NCBI RefSeq assembly: GCF_018224885.1
Contig: NZ_JAGTXB010000018.1
Location: forward strand, 116,358 to 180,357
Source of the DNA: Chitinophaga hostae
GTDB lineage: Bacteria > Bacteroidota > Bacteroidia > Chitinophagales > Chitinophagaceae
Length of the DNA: 64,000 nt
Reading direction: 5' to 3'
Positions 9,524-18,987 of the stretch are shown here, one piece after another (positions within the stretch are counted from its first letter, which is position 1; each line of letters opens with the position of its first letter). Both the position numbers and the translations under genes were made by a program. Under the pieces are notes generated by a model. It made no database searches. It was not told the origin of the DNA and saw only the letters and a list, made by a program, of their open reading frames with translations.

Positions 9524-9709
9524 TCATATAAAGAAATACACCAAAAATAGAAGGATAGCTAAAGAGAGAATATAACCTGTCCACATGTTCCGTGTTTCAT
9601 GACTTGAAATTTCGTCTGTTAATTTCCCTCTACCTCCTTTCAAAAGCCAGAAAAAAATAGCTCCTAGCCAAATGGAGGTAAGCCGGGTTGCAAAAGGTTC
9701 TTTCGCCAT
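9524..9709 (-). CDS. Small membrane protein, two predicted TM helices
   Basis: 61-aa protein with ATG at 9709. Two hydrophobic stretches (TSIWLGAIFFWLLKGG and TGYILSLAILLFLVYFFI) flank a charged loop, giving a helical hairpin. No family recognised. The frame is supported by hydrophobic patterning and by the absence of a better frame on either strand. It is transcribed toward the SDR gene at 8550 with about 87 bp between them. Confidence 0.5.
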   Translation of the reverse strand: MAKEPFATRLTSIWLGAIFFWLLKGGRGKLTDEISSHETRNMWTGYILSLAILLFLVYFFI

Positions 9710-10156
9710 GTAAATATATAAATAACGACTTTTCAGCAGACTTAAATATCCCGATACCCGACAACAAAGCCTTCAAAGAACCGGGGGCTTTCCAGATCTT
9801 CGTCACAGCGCCCGGTATTCAGATAGTAAAATTGATTTACCTGGTATACAATTGCTTATATTTTATCTCCATCTTTCCTAAAAAAATCTATTCGCGGGGA
9901 TTAAACCTCAGTATCAAATCCAATTCCCACTTCATGAGCGGATTAACAATGGATAGTCAACCAACGGATAATATGGAGCCTCCTCCGCAACCCGGCATTC
10001 AATTCAGGTAGACTTCAAGATAAAACTATTAATTAATGTCTTCCGTTTTTTATTAATAAGAGCCTTTGTTGCATAAATGTTTCTTTCTGGAACTGCCCGT
10101 TCATACAATTTCATCTCGGTATTGATCTATTATCTCGCCAGAACCTTCACTGCTAC
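9710..10156. other. 447-bp gap, no confident gene
   Basis: No gene with a start, a family signature and a stop was found. On the minus strand an open stretch ending at 9742 reads FYYLNTGRCDEDLE and on to FFEGFVVGYRDI before its stop. It looks protein-like, has no start codon of its own, and may be the tail of a decayed gene. The region next to the ORF6N gene is AT-rich. Confidence 0.4.
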
Positions 10157-10702
10157 CTATTCTTGCGCCCCATCGTGCCGCGCAAACCCAATCCTTACCC
10201 GCGGCTCCTGTGGTGAACTCAGCAACTGTTTCAGATATTCAAAAACAAGCTCTATCTGCTCATCATGACCGGATACACGCTTTTCCATCTGTTCCAGCTT
10301 TAGTAATATATCCTTATGCGTTAGTATCATTTCCCGCATCCGGGTAAAGATGCGGACAATCTGGATATTAACTGCAATAGCCCGATCACTGTTCAATACG
10401 CTAGCCAGCATTACTGCGCCATGTTCCGTGAAGGCATACGGCAGATTAGGCGAGAACTTCAGGCTTTTAAGGTGGTCGCATTTTGCGACTACCTCTTCTT
10501 TTTCCTCCCCTGTCAACTGGAACATAAAGTCCTCCGGAAAGCGTTTCAGATTACGTTTTACCTGCTCATTCAATCGCTTTGTTGGAACGCTGTACAGCTC
10601 GGCCAGATCTTTATCGATCATTACCCTTTTGCGCCTGATCAGCAGTATTTTGCTCATAATAGATTCATCTGGTAACATTACCTCCTTGTCTGTTTTACTC
10701 AT
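10157..10702 (-). CDS. ORF6N domain protein (phage-type DNA-binding)
   Basis: 181-aa protein with an N-terminal ORF6N domain (about 15-105): ILLIRRKRVMIDKDLAELY, VPTKRLNEQVKRN, RFPEDFMFQLT, YAFTEHGAVMLASVLNS. A helical C-terminus (about 110-165) is probably coiled coil. ORF6N domains come from phage antirepressor-type proteins and are very common as single genes in Bacteroidota. DNA binding is inferred from the family; the target is unknown. The gene lies alone in a gene-poor stretch beside recombinase-like remnants, which suggests a relic of a mobile element. Confidence 0.88.
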   Translation of the reverse strand: MSKTDKEVMLPDESIMSKILLIRRKRVMIDKDLAELYSVPTKRLNEQVKRNLKRFPEDFMFQLTGEEKEEVVAKCDHLKSLKFSPNLPYAFTEHGAVMLASVLNSDRAIAVNIQIVRIFTRMREMILTHKDILLKLEQMEKRVSGHDEQIELVFEYLKQLLSSPQEPRVRIGFARHDGAQE

Positions 10703-10860
10703 TACTAGTAACTTTTATGTTTAAAATAGATTTACCTACTACGGATTACAGCCTCTTGTAAACCTTCCGGCGATTACTCGTTCCGGTAAAAGTTGTTTTC
10801 CCATTTCATTGCAGGTAATCCATTAATGCATACACATAAAAGCTCTCTAAGGTCATATTC

Positions 10861-11205
10861 CTAGCTACAGTCTTCGTTTGGCACGTACCATGATCTTACT
10901 TTCCCGTGGCTGTAAATCAGATATTTTTAAGGCAGCTACTTTCTCCACAGGCAAGCCCACCGGCAGACTTATTACCACCCGATTGCGCCTCCTGTATAAA
11001 ATATTCATTTCCTGCGGTGGCAGCATTTTTCAGGATTCATGAGTGATATCTTTAAGGTCCTGCATATCACTGTAGCCCACATCTTCCTGCTCCGGATTAT
11101 TCTCCTTACTGCCCATTGCCGCCGGTAATTAATTACCCGGATAACTGTTTCAATGGTAGCAGTGCTGTAACGCGACGCCTGCGGGTGTATCACACACATA
11201 TCCAC
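10861..11205 (-). pseudogene. Tyrosine recombinase-like remnants
   Basis: Two minus-strand pieces resemble phage/XerC integrases. The first (about 11205-11140) reads VIHPQASRYSTAT, close to the HxLRHSxAT catalytic block. The second runs from just after a stop near 11027 down to a TAG at 10865 and reads LPPQEMNILYRRR, then VGLPVEKVAALKISDL and QPRESKIMVRAKRRL. That resembles the GLRxSExxxLKxSDID segment of the catalytic domain. In transcription order the C-terminal motif precedes the more N-terminal one, so these are scrambled or separate fragments. No complete catalytic set remains. Confidence 0.35.
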
Positions 11206-11364
11206 TCTCTAAGATAATATTCATCAAAAAAAACAATTTTCCACCGTAATAATATTTCAATTAAAAAAACTATCTTGGTTGTCAGTCGAACATGAATACC
11301 TGATATCCGCTATTTTTTTTACCGCGTTATAAATCCAATACACTTTTCTTATTCTCATTTTTTT

Positions 11365-11577
11365 GAAAACCATACATCCTTTAAAACCTTTTTTCTAATC
11401 TTTTAAACCATACTATTTCCATTAGCCGGCATGTGAAAACCTTTTGTTCATCTGATAAAATTTGTCCCCCACCAAATAGCTAAACCTTTTTTGCTGATCT
11501 TTCAAACCATATTATCCTCCGAACTATCTTTTATTGAAGCCTTTTTTTAAATCCTCAATTTAAACCATCATTCTATG
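11365..11577 (+). repeat. Degenerate repeats in the NRPS leader
   Basis: The AT-rich region before the synthetase gene repeats a pattern of CCTTTTTT, about 8-15 bases, then TTTnAAACCATA or a close variant. Copies of the AAACCAT part lie near 11367-11379, 11404-11420, 11503-11520 and 11561-11571, the last running into the start codon. CCTTTTTT lies shortly before the latter three. Spacings of about 98 and 57 bp are irregular. Could be operators or a multi-start leader. Confidence 0.4.
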
Positions 11578-14500
11578 GACGCGATCCAACACGATGCCTG
11601 CGGGCAACAGGACAATGTTGCTGCCACTGACGGCGAACATCTAACCGAACTACTGAAACACACTTCCTGCGGAGATCACAACTCCCGCGAAACGTTGGTC
11701 TCCCTGTTCAGGAACCAGGCAGACAGCACCCCGGATAATAGGGCGGTATCCTTCAAAGGCCATTCCCTCACCTACCGGGAGCTGGATGAAAAGAGCAACC
11801 AGCTGGCACATTACCTGCTGGCACAAGGGATTACCACGGGCAGTTATGTACCGGTATACCTGGAACGCTCTGTCGAATGGGTCATCGCGGTGCTGGGCAT
11901 CCTGAAAACAGGTGCTGCTTACATCCCGACGGATGCCATCTATCCTGGCAAAAGAATTGCCTTTATCCTGGATGAAGTGGAGGCAAAAGTGATCATCACA
12001 CAGCTCTCGCTTGGCTCCCGGCTTTTCCAGCTGCATCACGCCGCAGTGGTTTACCTGGATAACCTCTCCGTTCTCCAGGACCAACCCACTGAGGCCCCTG
12101 ACCGGATGCCGGCGCCAACAGACCTTGCTTACATCATCTACACTTCAGGTTCAACCGGTCAGCCCAAGGGCGTAATGATTACGCACCAGTCTATCCAACA
12201 CCTGGTCACCTGGCACAACCAGCAATATGCCGTTAACAGCAGCAGCCGGTTGTCGCTCGTAGCAGGGCTCGCATTCGATATCTCCGTTTGGGAATGTTGG
12301 TCAGCACTCCTATCGGGAGGCGCCCTCATCATTGCTGATAATGAGGAAAGAACCCATGCTCCGCTGCTGATCGATTTTTACCGGAAAAACCAACTCACAC
12401 ACGCTTTCGCTCCTCCCGTACTGCTCACCGAACTAATAGGCCTCAGCCGCCAGGAACCGACAACAGTACTTCAGTACCTGTTTTCCGCCGGCGAACAAAT
12501 GAAACCCGTATTGACCGACGGATTATCCTACCAGCTGATTGACTACTACGGACCTACAGAATACACCACATATGCCACCTATCGGCATGTGACAGATGTA
12601 GATGGACAATATGTTCCTTCCATCGGCAAGCCTATTGCCAACACCCAGGCTTTTATACTCGACAGCAACCAGCAACTGCTGGCGCCCGGTGCTGTAGGAG
12701 AACTCTGCATCAGCGGCAACGGTATTGCGCAGGGTTACTTCAAAAATGCGGCACTCACTGATAGCAAGTTTGTGCCACATCCTTTCCTTCCCGGCCGCAA
12801 ATTGTATCGCACCGGGGATCTGGCCCGCCACCTGCCCGACAATAGCATACAGTTCCTGGGAAGGATCGATAACCAGGTAAAAATCCGTGGCTTCCGGGTA
12901 GAGCCGGGTGAAATAGAGGCTGCCCTGCTACAGGCGCCGCACGTGAAAAGTGCCGCGCTCATTGCTGTAGACAACAACCGTCAGCAAAAACAACTCATCG
13001 CCTTTATTGTACAGGATCATCCTAACGAACAACAAGGCATTGCGCTCGCCCGGCAACTACTTAAACAAGATCTCCCGGGTTATATGGTGCCAAGCAGCTT
13101 TATCACCGTTCACGAGCTGCCGGTAAACGCCAACGGTAAAGTTGATAAAAATGCACTGGCCAGCATTTTTATGCAGACAACCAGCTACCACCAGGAATCT
13201 GCTGATCCACTCAGTGAAACAGAAAGTACCATCGCAGAAATATGGTCTGATATCCTTGACAGGCCATATATCCATCACAATGACAACTTCTTCGATATAG
13301 GCGGTGATTCCCTGCTGGTAGCCATAGTGGCCACAAAGCTCAGGGAACGGTTCCAGGTAAAAACATATCTGCGCGATCTGTATCAATATCCCGAACTGCG
13401 GACATTGGCCGCTATGATCGACAACCGTATTAAAACCGGCGAAACCGGCATCCCTGAAGAAGATGTGGAACCTTATGTGTCGTTGCAACAGGATGCCTAC
13501 CTGTTACCTGGCATACAATATCAACGAACGTTTGATACCAACATACTGCTGCAACAGTCTGAAGTGCTGCTTACCGGCGCTACCGGATTTGTTGGCATCC
13601 ACCTGCTACAGGAACTGTTGCACAACACCTCCGCGATCGTGTATTGTCTCGTAAGAGCCCGGGATGAACATCATGCGCTCGACAAAATCAACCAGGCATT
13701 TGCCGCCTACCATATTCCGATACAGGAAAATACACACCGCCGTATAGTTCCGATAGTAGGAGACTTTTCACAGCCCTTCCTTGGTATTGCCGAACAAACC
13801 TACCTGGAACTGGCGGCCAAAGTAGAAGTGATCTATCACTCCGGCAGCTCAGTTAATTTTATTGAGCCGTATTCTTACATGAAGAAACCTAATGTCGACG
13901 GTCTTCGGGAGATCATTCGTTTTGCCGCCACCGGCAAAATCAAGTGCCTCTCACTCCTGTCCACTATCTCCGTATATAGCTGGGGACATGTATTCACACA
14001 CAAAACTATCATGAAGGAAACAGACGACATCGCTCAAAATTTACTCGCTGTTTCCAAGGACATTGGCTATGTAAGAAGCAAATGGGTGATGGAAGCAACA
14101 GCTGACCTGGCAGCTGCTGCCGGCATACCCGTTATCACTCTCCGCCTGGGATACGCCATGTGCCATAGCCTATCCGGAGCCAGCGCACCCTATCAGTGGT
14201 GGGCCAGCCTGGTGAAAAACTGTATACAGTATTCCTCCTATCCCGCTCTCCGCGAACTACGGGAAGGCCTCATTACAGTAGACTATATGGTGAAAGCCAT
14301 CGTTCACATCACCAAAAAACAGGACGCTATCGGGCAAAAATTCAACCTGATCTGTTCCCCGGATACCAATATTACCCTCGAACAGTTCTTCGAACGGCTA
14401 AAACAACTCTATGGTTTCAAACTAAACCCTGTCCCGTACAAAGACTGGCGCAAGCAATGGGAAGACGACAGTTCCAATCGCCTCTACCCGCTCACCAGTC

Positions 14501-14676
14501 TGTTCAGAGACAATATGCATGAAGGTCTTTCAACCGTAGAACTTTACCAGGATACCTATGTATGGCATCGCGATAACGTGGACAAATTCATGCAGGATTC
14601 CGGCGTACCGGAACCGGTATTTGATAAAGCTATGCTGGACAAATATCTTCAGTACCTGGAGATACCTACTGCTTAA
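11575..14676 (+). CDS. Free-standing NRPS module, A-T-R
   Basis: 1033-aa non-ribosomal peptide synthetase with three domains. Adenylation (about 45-540): core motifs YIIYTSGSTGQPKG near 189, YYGPTEYTT near 322, YRTGDLAR, GRIDNQVKIRGFRVEPGEIE and NGKVDKNAL. Thiolation (about 545-620): DNFFDIGGDSLL, with the phosphopantetheine serine near 578. Thioester reductase (about 660-1030): NADPH motif LLTGATGFVG near 664 and Tyr-x3-Lys in YVRSK near 831. There is no condensation domain. An A-T-R protein activates one amino or carboxylic acid and releases it reductively as an aldehyde or alcohol; amino aldehydes can dimerise to pyrazines. Asp in FDISVWE suggests an alpha-amino acid substrate. No tailoring genes or phosphopantetheinyl transferase adjoin it. 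Confidence 0.93.
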   Translation: MDAIQHDACGQQDNVAATDGEHLTELLKHTSCGDHNSRETLVSLFRNQADSTPDNRAVSFKGHSLTYRELDEKSNQLAHYLLAQGITTGSYVPVYLERSVEWVIAVLGILKTGAAYIPTDAIYPGKRIAFILDEVEAKVIITQLSLGSRLFQLHHAAVVYLDNLSVLQDQPTEAPDRMPAPTDLAYIIYTSGSTGQPKGVMITHQSIQHLVTWHNQQYAVNSSSRLSLVAGLAFDISVWECWSALLSGGALIIADNEERTHAPLLIDFYRKNQLTHAFAPPVLLTELIGLSRQEPTTVLQYLFSAGEQMKPVLTDGLSYQLIDYYGPTEYTTYATYRHVTDVDGQYVPSIGKPIANTQAFILDSNQQLLAPGAVGELCISGNGIAQGYFKNAALTDSKFVPHPFLPGRKLYRTGDLARHLPDNSIQFLGRIDNQVKIRGFRVEPGEIEAALLQAPHVKSAALIAVDNNRQQKQLIAFIVQDHPNEQQGIALARQLLKQDLPGYMVPSSFITVHELPVNANGKVDKNALASIFMQTTSYHQESADPLSETESTIAEIWSDILDRPYIHHNDNFFDIGGDSLLVAIVATKLRERFQVKTYLRDLYQYPELRTLAAMIDNRIKTGETGIPEEDVEPYVSLQQDAYLLPGIQYQRTFDTNILLQQSEVLLTGATGFVGIHLLQELLHNTSAIVYCLVRARDEHHALDKINQAFAAYHIPIQENTHRRIVPIVGDFSQPFLGIAEQTYLELAAKVEVIYHSGSSVNFIEPYSYMKKPNVDGLREIIRFAATGKIKCLSLLSTISVYSWGHVFTHKTIMKETDDIAQNLLAVSKDIGYVRSKWVMEATADLAAAAGIPVITLRLGYAMCHSLSGASAPYQWWASLVKNCIQYSSYPALRELREGLITVDYMVKAIVHITKKQDAIGQKFNLICSPDTNITLEQFFERLKQLYGFKLNPVPYKDWRKQWEDDSSNRLYPLTSLFRDNMHEGLSTVELYQDTYVWHRDNVDKFMQDSGVPEPVFDKAMLDKYLQYLEIPTA

Positions 14677-14701
14677 CACACAAAAAACATGTTACTGCAA
14701 T

Positions 14702-14745
14702 AAAAAAGTGCCCCAAAAGCCAGAGACTTTTAGGGCACTTTTTTT
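14702..14745 (+). terminator. Terminator after the NRPS gene
   Basis: The stem GTGCCC/GGGCAC plus AAAAG/CTTTT around a short loop is bordered by A6 on the left and T7 on the right, 26 bp past the NRPS stop. Because of the flanking A and T runs it can also stop the minus-strand gene at 14786. Confidence 0.85.
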
Positions 14746-14785
14746 ATTACAGCATCGTTAAATTCAGCTGAACGATTCATTGCGT

Positions 14786-15142
14786 CTACCTCAACTCCCT
14801 CACCGTAATCTGCTCCTCTTGTCCCATCATCCACGAATCCCCTTTCACGGTCACCCTATCCCCTTCCTTCACTGTCCTATATTGTGTAGGATCCTTTAAA
14901 TTAGCGTGGCTCACAGTAGCTGCATATTCCTTTCCGTCATCCGATACAATTTTAGCGGTATATCCATCTTTACCACTCACTATCGCCTTCACTTTGCCCG
15001 TTACTTCTTTAACCGGTTTTTCGTTCTCAACCGGTTGTACATCTTTCACTACAGCAGTGGTATCTCCGGCTGCCTGTTTGGCCGGTGTAGAATCGCAGGC
15101 GGTCAATAACAACAGCGCGCCACAGAAGAAAATTGGTTTCAT
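14786..15142 (-). CDS. Small lipoprotein, unknown function
   Basis: 118-aa protein. The chosen ATG at 15142 starts a lipoprotein signal (MKPIFFCGALLLLTACDST) with a clear lipobox ending at Cys-16; the open frame extends 16 codons further up but lacks this logic. The mature part is acidic and Thr/Val-rich (GKVKAIVSGKDGYTAKIVSDDGKEY..., GDRVTVKGDSWMMG) and looks like a small beta-barrel of the OB or SH3 type. No family recognised. Probably anchored in a membrane facing the periplasm. Confidence 0.7.
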   Translation of the reverse strand: MKPIFFCGALLLLTACDSTPAKQAAGDTTAVVKDVQPVENEKPVKEVTGKVKAIVSGKDGYTAKIVSDDGKEYAATVSHANLKDPTQYRTVKEGDRVTVKGDSWMMGQEEQITVRELR

Positions 15143-15172
15143 AGCAAAACATTTATATCCAACGAAAGTAAA

Positions 15173-15202
15173 CAAAAAAAATCCCTTCATCGCTGAAGGG
15201 AT
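15173..15202 (-). terminator. Terminator after the FtsX-type permease gene
   Basis: A 9-bp stem (ATCCCTTCA with TGAAGGGAT, 15181-15189 and 15194-15202) closes a tetraloop and is followed on the minus strand by a T8 run, 31 bp past the stop at 15234. Confidence 0.8.
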
Positions 15203-15233
15203 TCTACAAACTTAATAAACCTACCCACGCCGG

Positions 15234-17651
15234 CTATTCAGATTTCAGTGACCTCACCGGGTTCATCATCGCAGCTTTTAACGCCAGGAAACCTACCGTT
15301 AATAAAGCAATCATGACCGCCGTCAGTCCCGCTAATCCGAATATCCACCAATGAATATCCACCCGGTAAGCAAAGCCATTCAGCCAGCGATGCATCGACC
15401 ACCACCCCAGCGGGGTGGCAATCAGTATCGCTATCAGTACCAGCTTGATGAAATCACCGGACAACAGGGTGATGATATTAGAAACAGAGGCACCGAGTAC
15501 TTTACGGATACCAATTTCTTTGAGTCGCTTTTCGGTGGAATAAGTGGCCAGCCCAAATAAGCCAAGACAGGCAATAAATATCGTCAGACTCCCAAATGCG
15601 GCAAATATCTGTCCGAACCGCACATCCTGCTGATATTGCGCGTTAAATGCCTGATCGAGGAAACTATAGCGGAAAGGCCGTTGAGGCTCCAGCGTGGCCC
15701 AGGTGCGTTCCAGCTCCGCTATTATTTTGGATAAACGATCTGCTTTGATACGCAGCGATATCCTGCCCAACGCCTCGTACGGCGCCATCCTGAGTGCCAG
15801 TGGTTCTACTTTTTTATGCAGCGACTGATAATTAAAATCTTTTACTACGCCCACAATGGTACCTTTACGCCCCCACTGTTCAAAATTCTTCCCGATGATT
15901 TCTTCAGGATTAGCATAGCCATATAAACGCGCCGCCGCTTCATTTATAATAAGTGAGTGTGTGGTATCTGCAAGGAAATCGCGGGAATAGGCGCGACCTG
16001 CCACCATTTTCATTTCATAGGCGGAGAAGAAATCGTAGTCCACTTCATACAACGCCGGGTCGTAAGACTGCATACCGCCGCTTTTGGTCGCAATTTGGGT
16101 TGAGCCGTTCGGAAAGAATTCTCCCGGCACCGCCCTGGAAGCGGTAACTGCCAACACGGCAGGATTGGCTGCCAGCGCAGTTTTCACCGCATCAATATTC
16201 TTGTTGACGGCTTCATCACCGCCATAATCTATCACCAGCATCTGATCCTGCCGGAAACCAAGATTCCGGGTACGAAGATGATCCAGCTGGGAAAAGACAA
16301 TAGCCGTGCAGGCTATCAATGCAATAGACAAAGTGAATTGAAACACCACCAGGCCTTTTCTTAATTGTATTCCTCTGCCGGAAGATTCAAATTTACCTTT
16401 TAACACCAATGCCGGTTTAAAACGGGCCAATACCCAGGCAGGGTAAATACCTGCAGGGAGGCCTACTAAAAACGGCGCCAGCAACAATACAGTGGCCATC
16501 TTCCAGTTAAACAGATCTCCATAGGGTAACTGTTTACCCGAAATTTCACGCACCATTGGCAAAAGCAACAGTATCAACGCCAACGCCAACACCGTAGCCA
16601 AAGCAGCTATCAGCACAGCTTCTGTAAGGTATTGCAAAACGAGTCCCTGCTGATACGCACCTACCGCTTTCCGCACACCAATTTCTTTCGCCCTTTCCAT
16701 AGAGCGGGCTGTAGTCAGGTTGATAAAATTGATCCCGGCAATAAACAGGATAAAAACTGCCACCAGCGAAAATATGTAAACGTTCGACAAACTACCGGTG
16801 GTGCCAGGCTGACGCCCCGCCTCCGAACGGAGATAAGCATCTCTTAACGGCTCAAATGCAATGGTATAGGTATTAGCATTTGCCTTTGGATTATAACGCT
16901 TCAAAAAATCCGGCACCTTAGCCTGCATCGCCGCGATATTAGTATGCTCCGGCACCAGGAAATAAGTGTAGAAATCAACATAGCCCCACCAGTCAAAAAT
17001 TTCCGGGCGGAAACGCCGGAATGTACTCATCGATATCAACGCGGAAAATGTAAAATGAGAATTGGCCGGAACATCTTCCATCACACCGGATACCATCAGC
17101 GATAAATCGGATTCTGCTTTAAATACCTGCCCTATGGGGTTGGTATCACCAAAATATTTTTCTGCCATACTCCTGGTCAGTACAATAGTGTTAGGCGCCT
17201 TCAAAGCGGTTTCCCGGTTGCCGTACAACATTCTCCAGCTGAAAATATCAAACGTAGCCGAATCAGCAAACAGTATATTGCCTTCCTGGAAGCGCTTGTC
17301 GCCATACTGCATCAGCAAGGTGACCGGGCTGGTAAACTGGGTTAGCTGTTTAATCTCCGGAAAATCGGCGCTCAACGCCGGACCAACGGGTGCACAGCCC
17401 CATACCTGGTATTCCCGGGGCCCGGGAGGCGGCGCGTCTTTCTGCCCGGTAGGGCTGCGAAAAGCCTGCAATACACGATATATTTCGTTGTAGTGCTGAT
17501 GATAGCGATCGTACGATAACTCATCTTTTACATACATCACAATAAGAATACAACAGGCAATGCCCACCGTTAGCCCAATGATATTGATAAAAGAGTAGAT
17601 TTTACTCCTGGAAAGGCTGCGCCAGGCAATCTTCAGATAATTACGGATCAT
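15234..17651 (-). CDS. ABC transporter permease, MacB/FtsX type
   Basis: 805 aa from ATG at 17651, where the typical start MIRNYLKIAWRSLSRSKIYS begins; the frame runs 22 codons further up. Layout is that of the fused double-FtsX permeases common in Chitinophaga: TM helix about 20-42, a large periplasmic MacB_PCD domain (45-240), a first FtsX core of three helices (about 285-425), a TM plus second periplasmic domain (about 440-650), and a last FtsX core (about 680-800). The motif ERAKEIGVRKAVGA and its second copy EKRLKEIGIRKVLGAS mark both cores. It needs a separate ATPase, not encoded nearby. Substrate unknown. Confidence 0.92.
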   Translation of the reverse strand: MIRNYLKIAWRSLSRSKIYSFINIIGLTVGIACCILIVMYVKDELSYDRYHQHYNEIYRVLQAFRSPTGQKDAPPPGPREYQVWGCAPVGPALSADFPEIKQLTQFTSPVTLLMQYGDKRFQEGNILFADSATFDIFSWRMLYGNRETALKAPNTIVLTRSMAEKYFGDTNPIGQVFKAESDLSLMVSGVMEDVPANSHFTFSALISMSTFRRFRPEIFDWWGYVDFYTYFLVPEHTNIAAMQAKVPDFLKRYNPKANANTYTIAFEPLRDAYLRSEAGRQPGTTGSLSNVYIFSLVAVFILFIAGINFINLTTARSMERAKEIGVRKAVGAYQQGLVLQYLTEAVLIAALATVLALALILLLLPMVREISGKQLPYGDLFNWKMATVLLLAPFLVGLPAGIYPAWVLARFKPALVLKGKFESSGRGIQLRKGLVVFQFTLSIALIACTAIVFSQLDHLRTRNLGFRQDQMLVIDYGGDEAVNKNIDAVKTALAANPAVLAVTASRAVPGEFFPNGSTQIATKSGGMQSYDPALYEVDYDFFSAYEMKMVAGRAYSRDFLADTTHSLIINEAAARLYGYANPEEIIGKNFEQWGRKGTIVGVVKDFNYQSLHKKVEPLALRMAPYEALGRISLRIKADRLSKIIAELERTWATLEPQRPFRYSFLDQAFNAQYQQDVRFGQIFAAFGSLTIFIACLGLFGLATYSTEKRLKEIGIRKVLGASVSNIITLLSGDFIKLVLIAILIATPLGWWSMHRWLNGFAYRVDIHWWIFGLAGLTAVMIALLTVGFLALKAAMMNPVRSLKSE

Positions 17652-17883
17652 AAATAATAAGGTTACGGCGATACGATGCAAAAAGATACGCATCCGGGAA
17701 GCCAAAAAAAATGCCATTTAAACCGGTACAGTACCATGGCCCGTCCACGGGATAAGCAGCAGTAAAAAATGTTCAAATACGGACACTCCGGGAACAGAAA
17801 TGAACATCCCCGGCTCAATTTTGTTTACCCTTTAACTGGCAGGAAATTAGCAGTTTTTTTACCGGCACCAAACTTATAAGGCC

Positions 17884-18726
17884 ATGAAAACATTACTCAT
17901 ACTAACCGACTTTTCAGAGAATGCCTTCCGCGCAGCAGAATATGCCGCCGAAGTAGCCATCCCTTTACAGATCAACCGGGTTATCCTGTACCATGCCTAT
18001 CAAAGCATTATTGGCGGCACCGATTTGCCGATAGGTAATTCGCAGAGTAACCAGGACCTCTATCTCCAGAGCATGGAGCACCTGGCCCTGCTACAGGACC
18101 GGCTGAAACCGACGCTCAAAGGAATACAAATTGACCTGATGGCGGAGGATATCTCACTGCCGGCCTATATCAGCGATTTATGTAAAACAGAACAGGTAGA
18201 TCTGATTGTAATGGGGGTTTCGGGCCGCTCCGGCCTGGAAAAATTACTACTGGGCAGCACCACTTCCATGATGATTGAAGAAAGCAAAGTGCCGGTATTA
18301 ATTGTTCCGAAAGATACCATCATCGGTAAGGGTATCTCATCGATGGTGTTCACCACGGACCTGAAAGATCATACCACCATTCCTGTTCACCAGCTATATG
18401 AATTCCTGGATGCTTTCCCCATTCCGGTACAGGTGTTAAATGTAGCCAAGGGCACAGACGATACCTATTCAGCGGAAGCGAGAGATACGATTGCCAGTTT
18501 GCATACCATCTTCGAAAATTACCCGGCAAATTTTGAATATATCAATGAAGATAACACGGTAGAAGGAATTCTCTCCTACGCCAACCGCCATCAAACGTCC
18601 ATCATCATTGTAGTACCCCGTAAAACCGGTTTCCTGTCATCTTTTTTTAAAAGCAGTATCAGCAAAAAGCTGGCGTACGATTCTCATATCCCATTGTTGT
18701 CGCTGCCACCAGCCCCGGTAAAATAA
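17884..18726 (+). CDS. Universal stress protein, two UspA domains
   Basis: 280-aa cytoplasmic protein of two tandem Usp domains. The first (1-145) starts MKTLLILTDFSENAFRAAEYA and ends with the ATP-binding signature GVSGRSGLEKLLLGSTTSMMI, followed by the last strand VPVLIVP. The second (about 155-278; MVFTTDLKDHT..., SISKKLAYDSHIPLLSLP) is more diverged and lacks the full G-x2-G-x9-G-(S/T) loop. Tandem Usp proteins of this size are typical of Bacteroidota. A role in stress or energy status is inferred from the family only. Confidence 0.92.
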   Translation: MKTLLILTDFSENAFRAAEYAAEVAIPLQINRVILYHAYQSIIGGTDLPIGNSQSNQDLYLQSMEHLALLQDRLKPTLKGIQIDLMAEDISLPAYISDLCKTEQVDLIVMGVSGRSGLEKLLLGSTTSMMIEESKVPVLIVPKDTIIGKGISSMVFTTDLKDHTTIPVHQLYEFLDAFPIPVQVLNVAKGTDDTYSAEARDTIASLHTIFENYPANFEYINEDNTVEGILSYANRHQTSIIIVVPRKTGFLSSFFKSSISKKLAYDSHIPLLSLPPAPVK

Positions 18727-18756
18727 AAGAGCTCCGGTTTGTTTACCGGAGCTCTT
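18727..18756 (-). terminator. Terminator behind the TPP riboswitch (also end of uspA-like gene)
   Basis: A perfect 12-bp stem (18727-18738 with 18745-18756) closes a 6-nt loop. Read on the minus strand it is followed directly by CTTTTATTTTA, a good U-tract, so it fits best as the stop signal of the minus-strand riboswitch RNA. On the plus strand it lies right after the UspA stop codon, but its T-tract is interrupted. Confidence 0.8.
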
Positions 18757-18760
18757 AGTT

Positions 18761-18847
<87 letters not shown>

Positions 18848-18987
18848 ATCTGCTTACAACAGTGAAAAAATCATGCCAGCAGGAAATGACGCATTTAGCG
18901 TCTTTTTCAGGAAAATATTTCCACAGGATGTTAAATTCCGTCTGCATGCCTGTGATTTATTTCCATGATTTTATGCCTGTGCCTGAC

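Noticed and set aside
15234..17651. FtsX-type permease as lanthipeptide exporter
   Set aside because: It lacks an ATPase and a peptidase domain, has its own terminator, and is separated from the lan genes by the UspA gene and the riboswitch.
18727..18756. Hairpin as a plus-strand-only terminator of the UspA gene
   Set aside because: The plus-strand T-tract is interrupted (AGTTGTTTC), whereas the minus-strand side has an immediate U-rich tail and a riboswitch just upstream.
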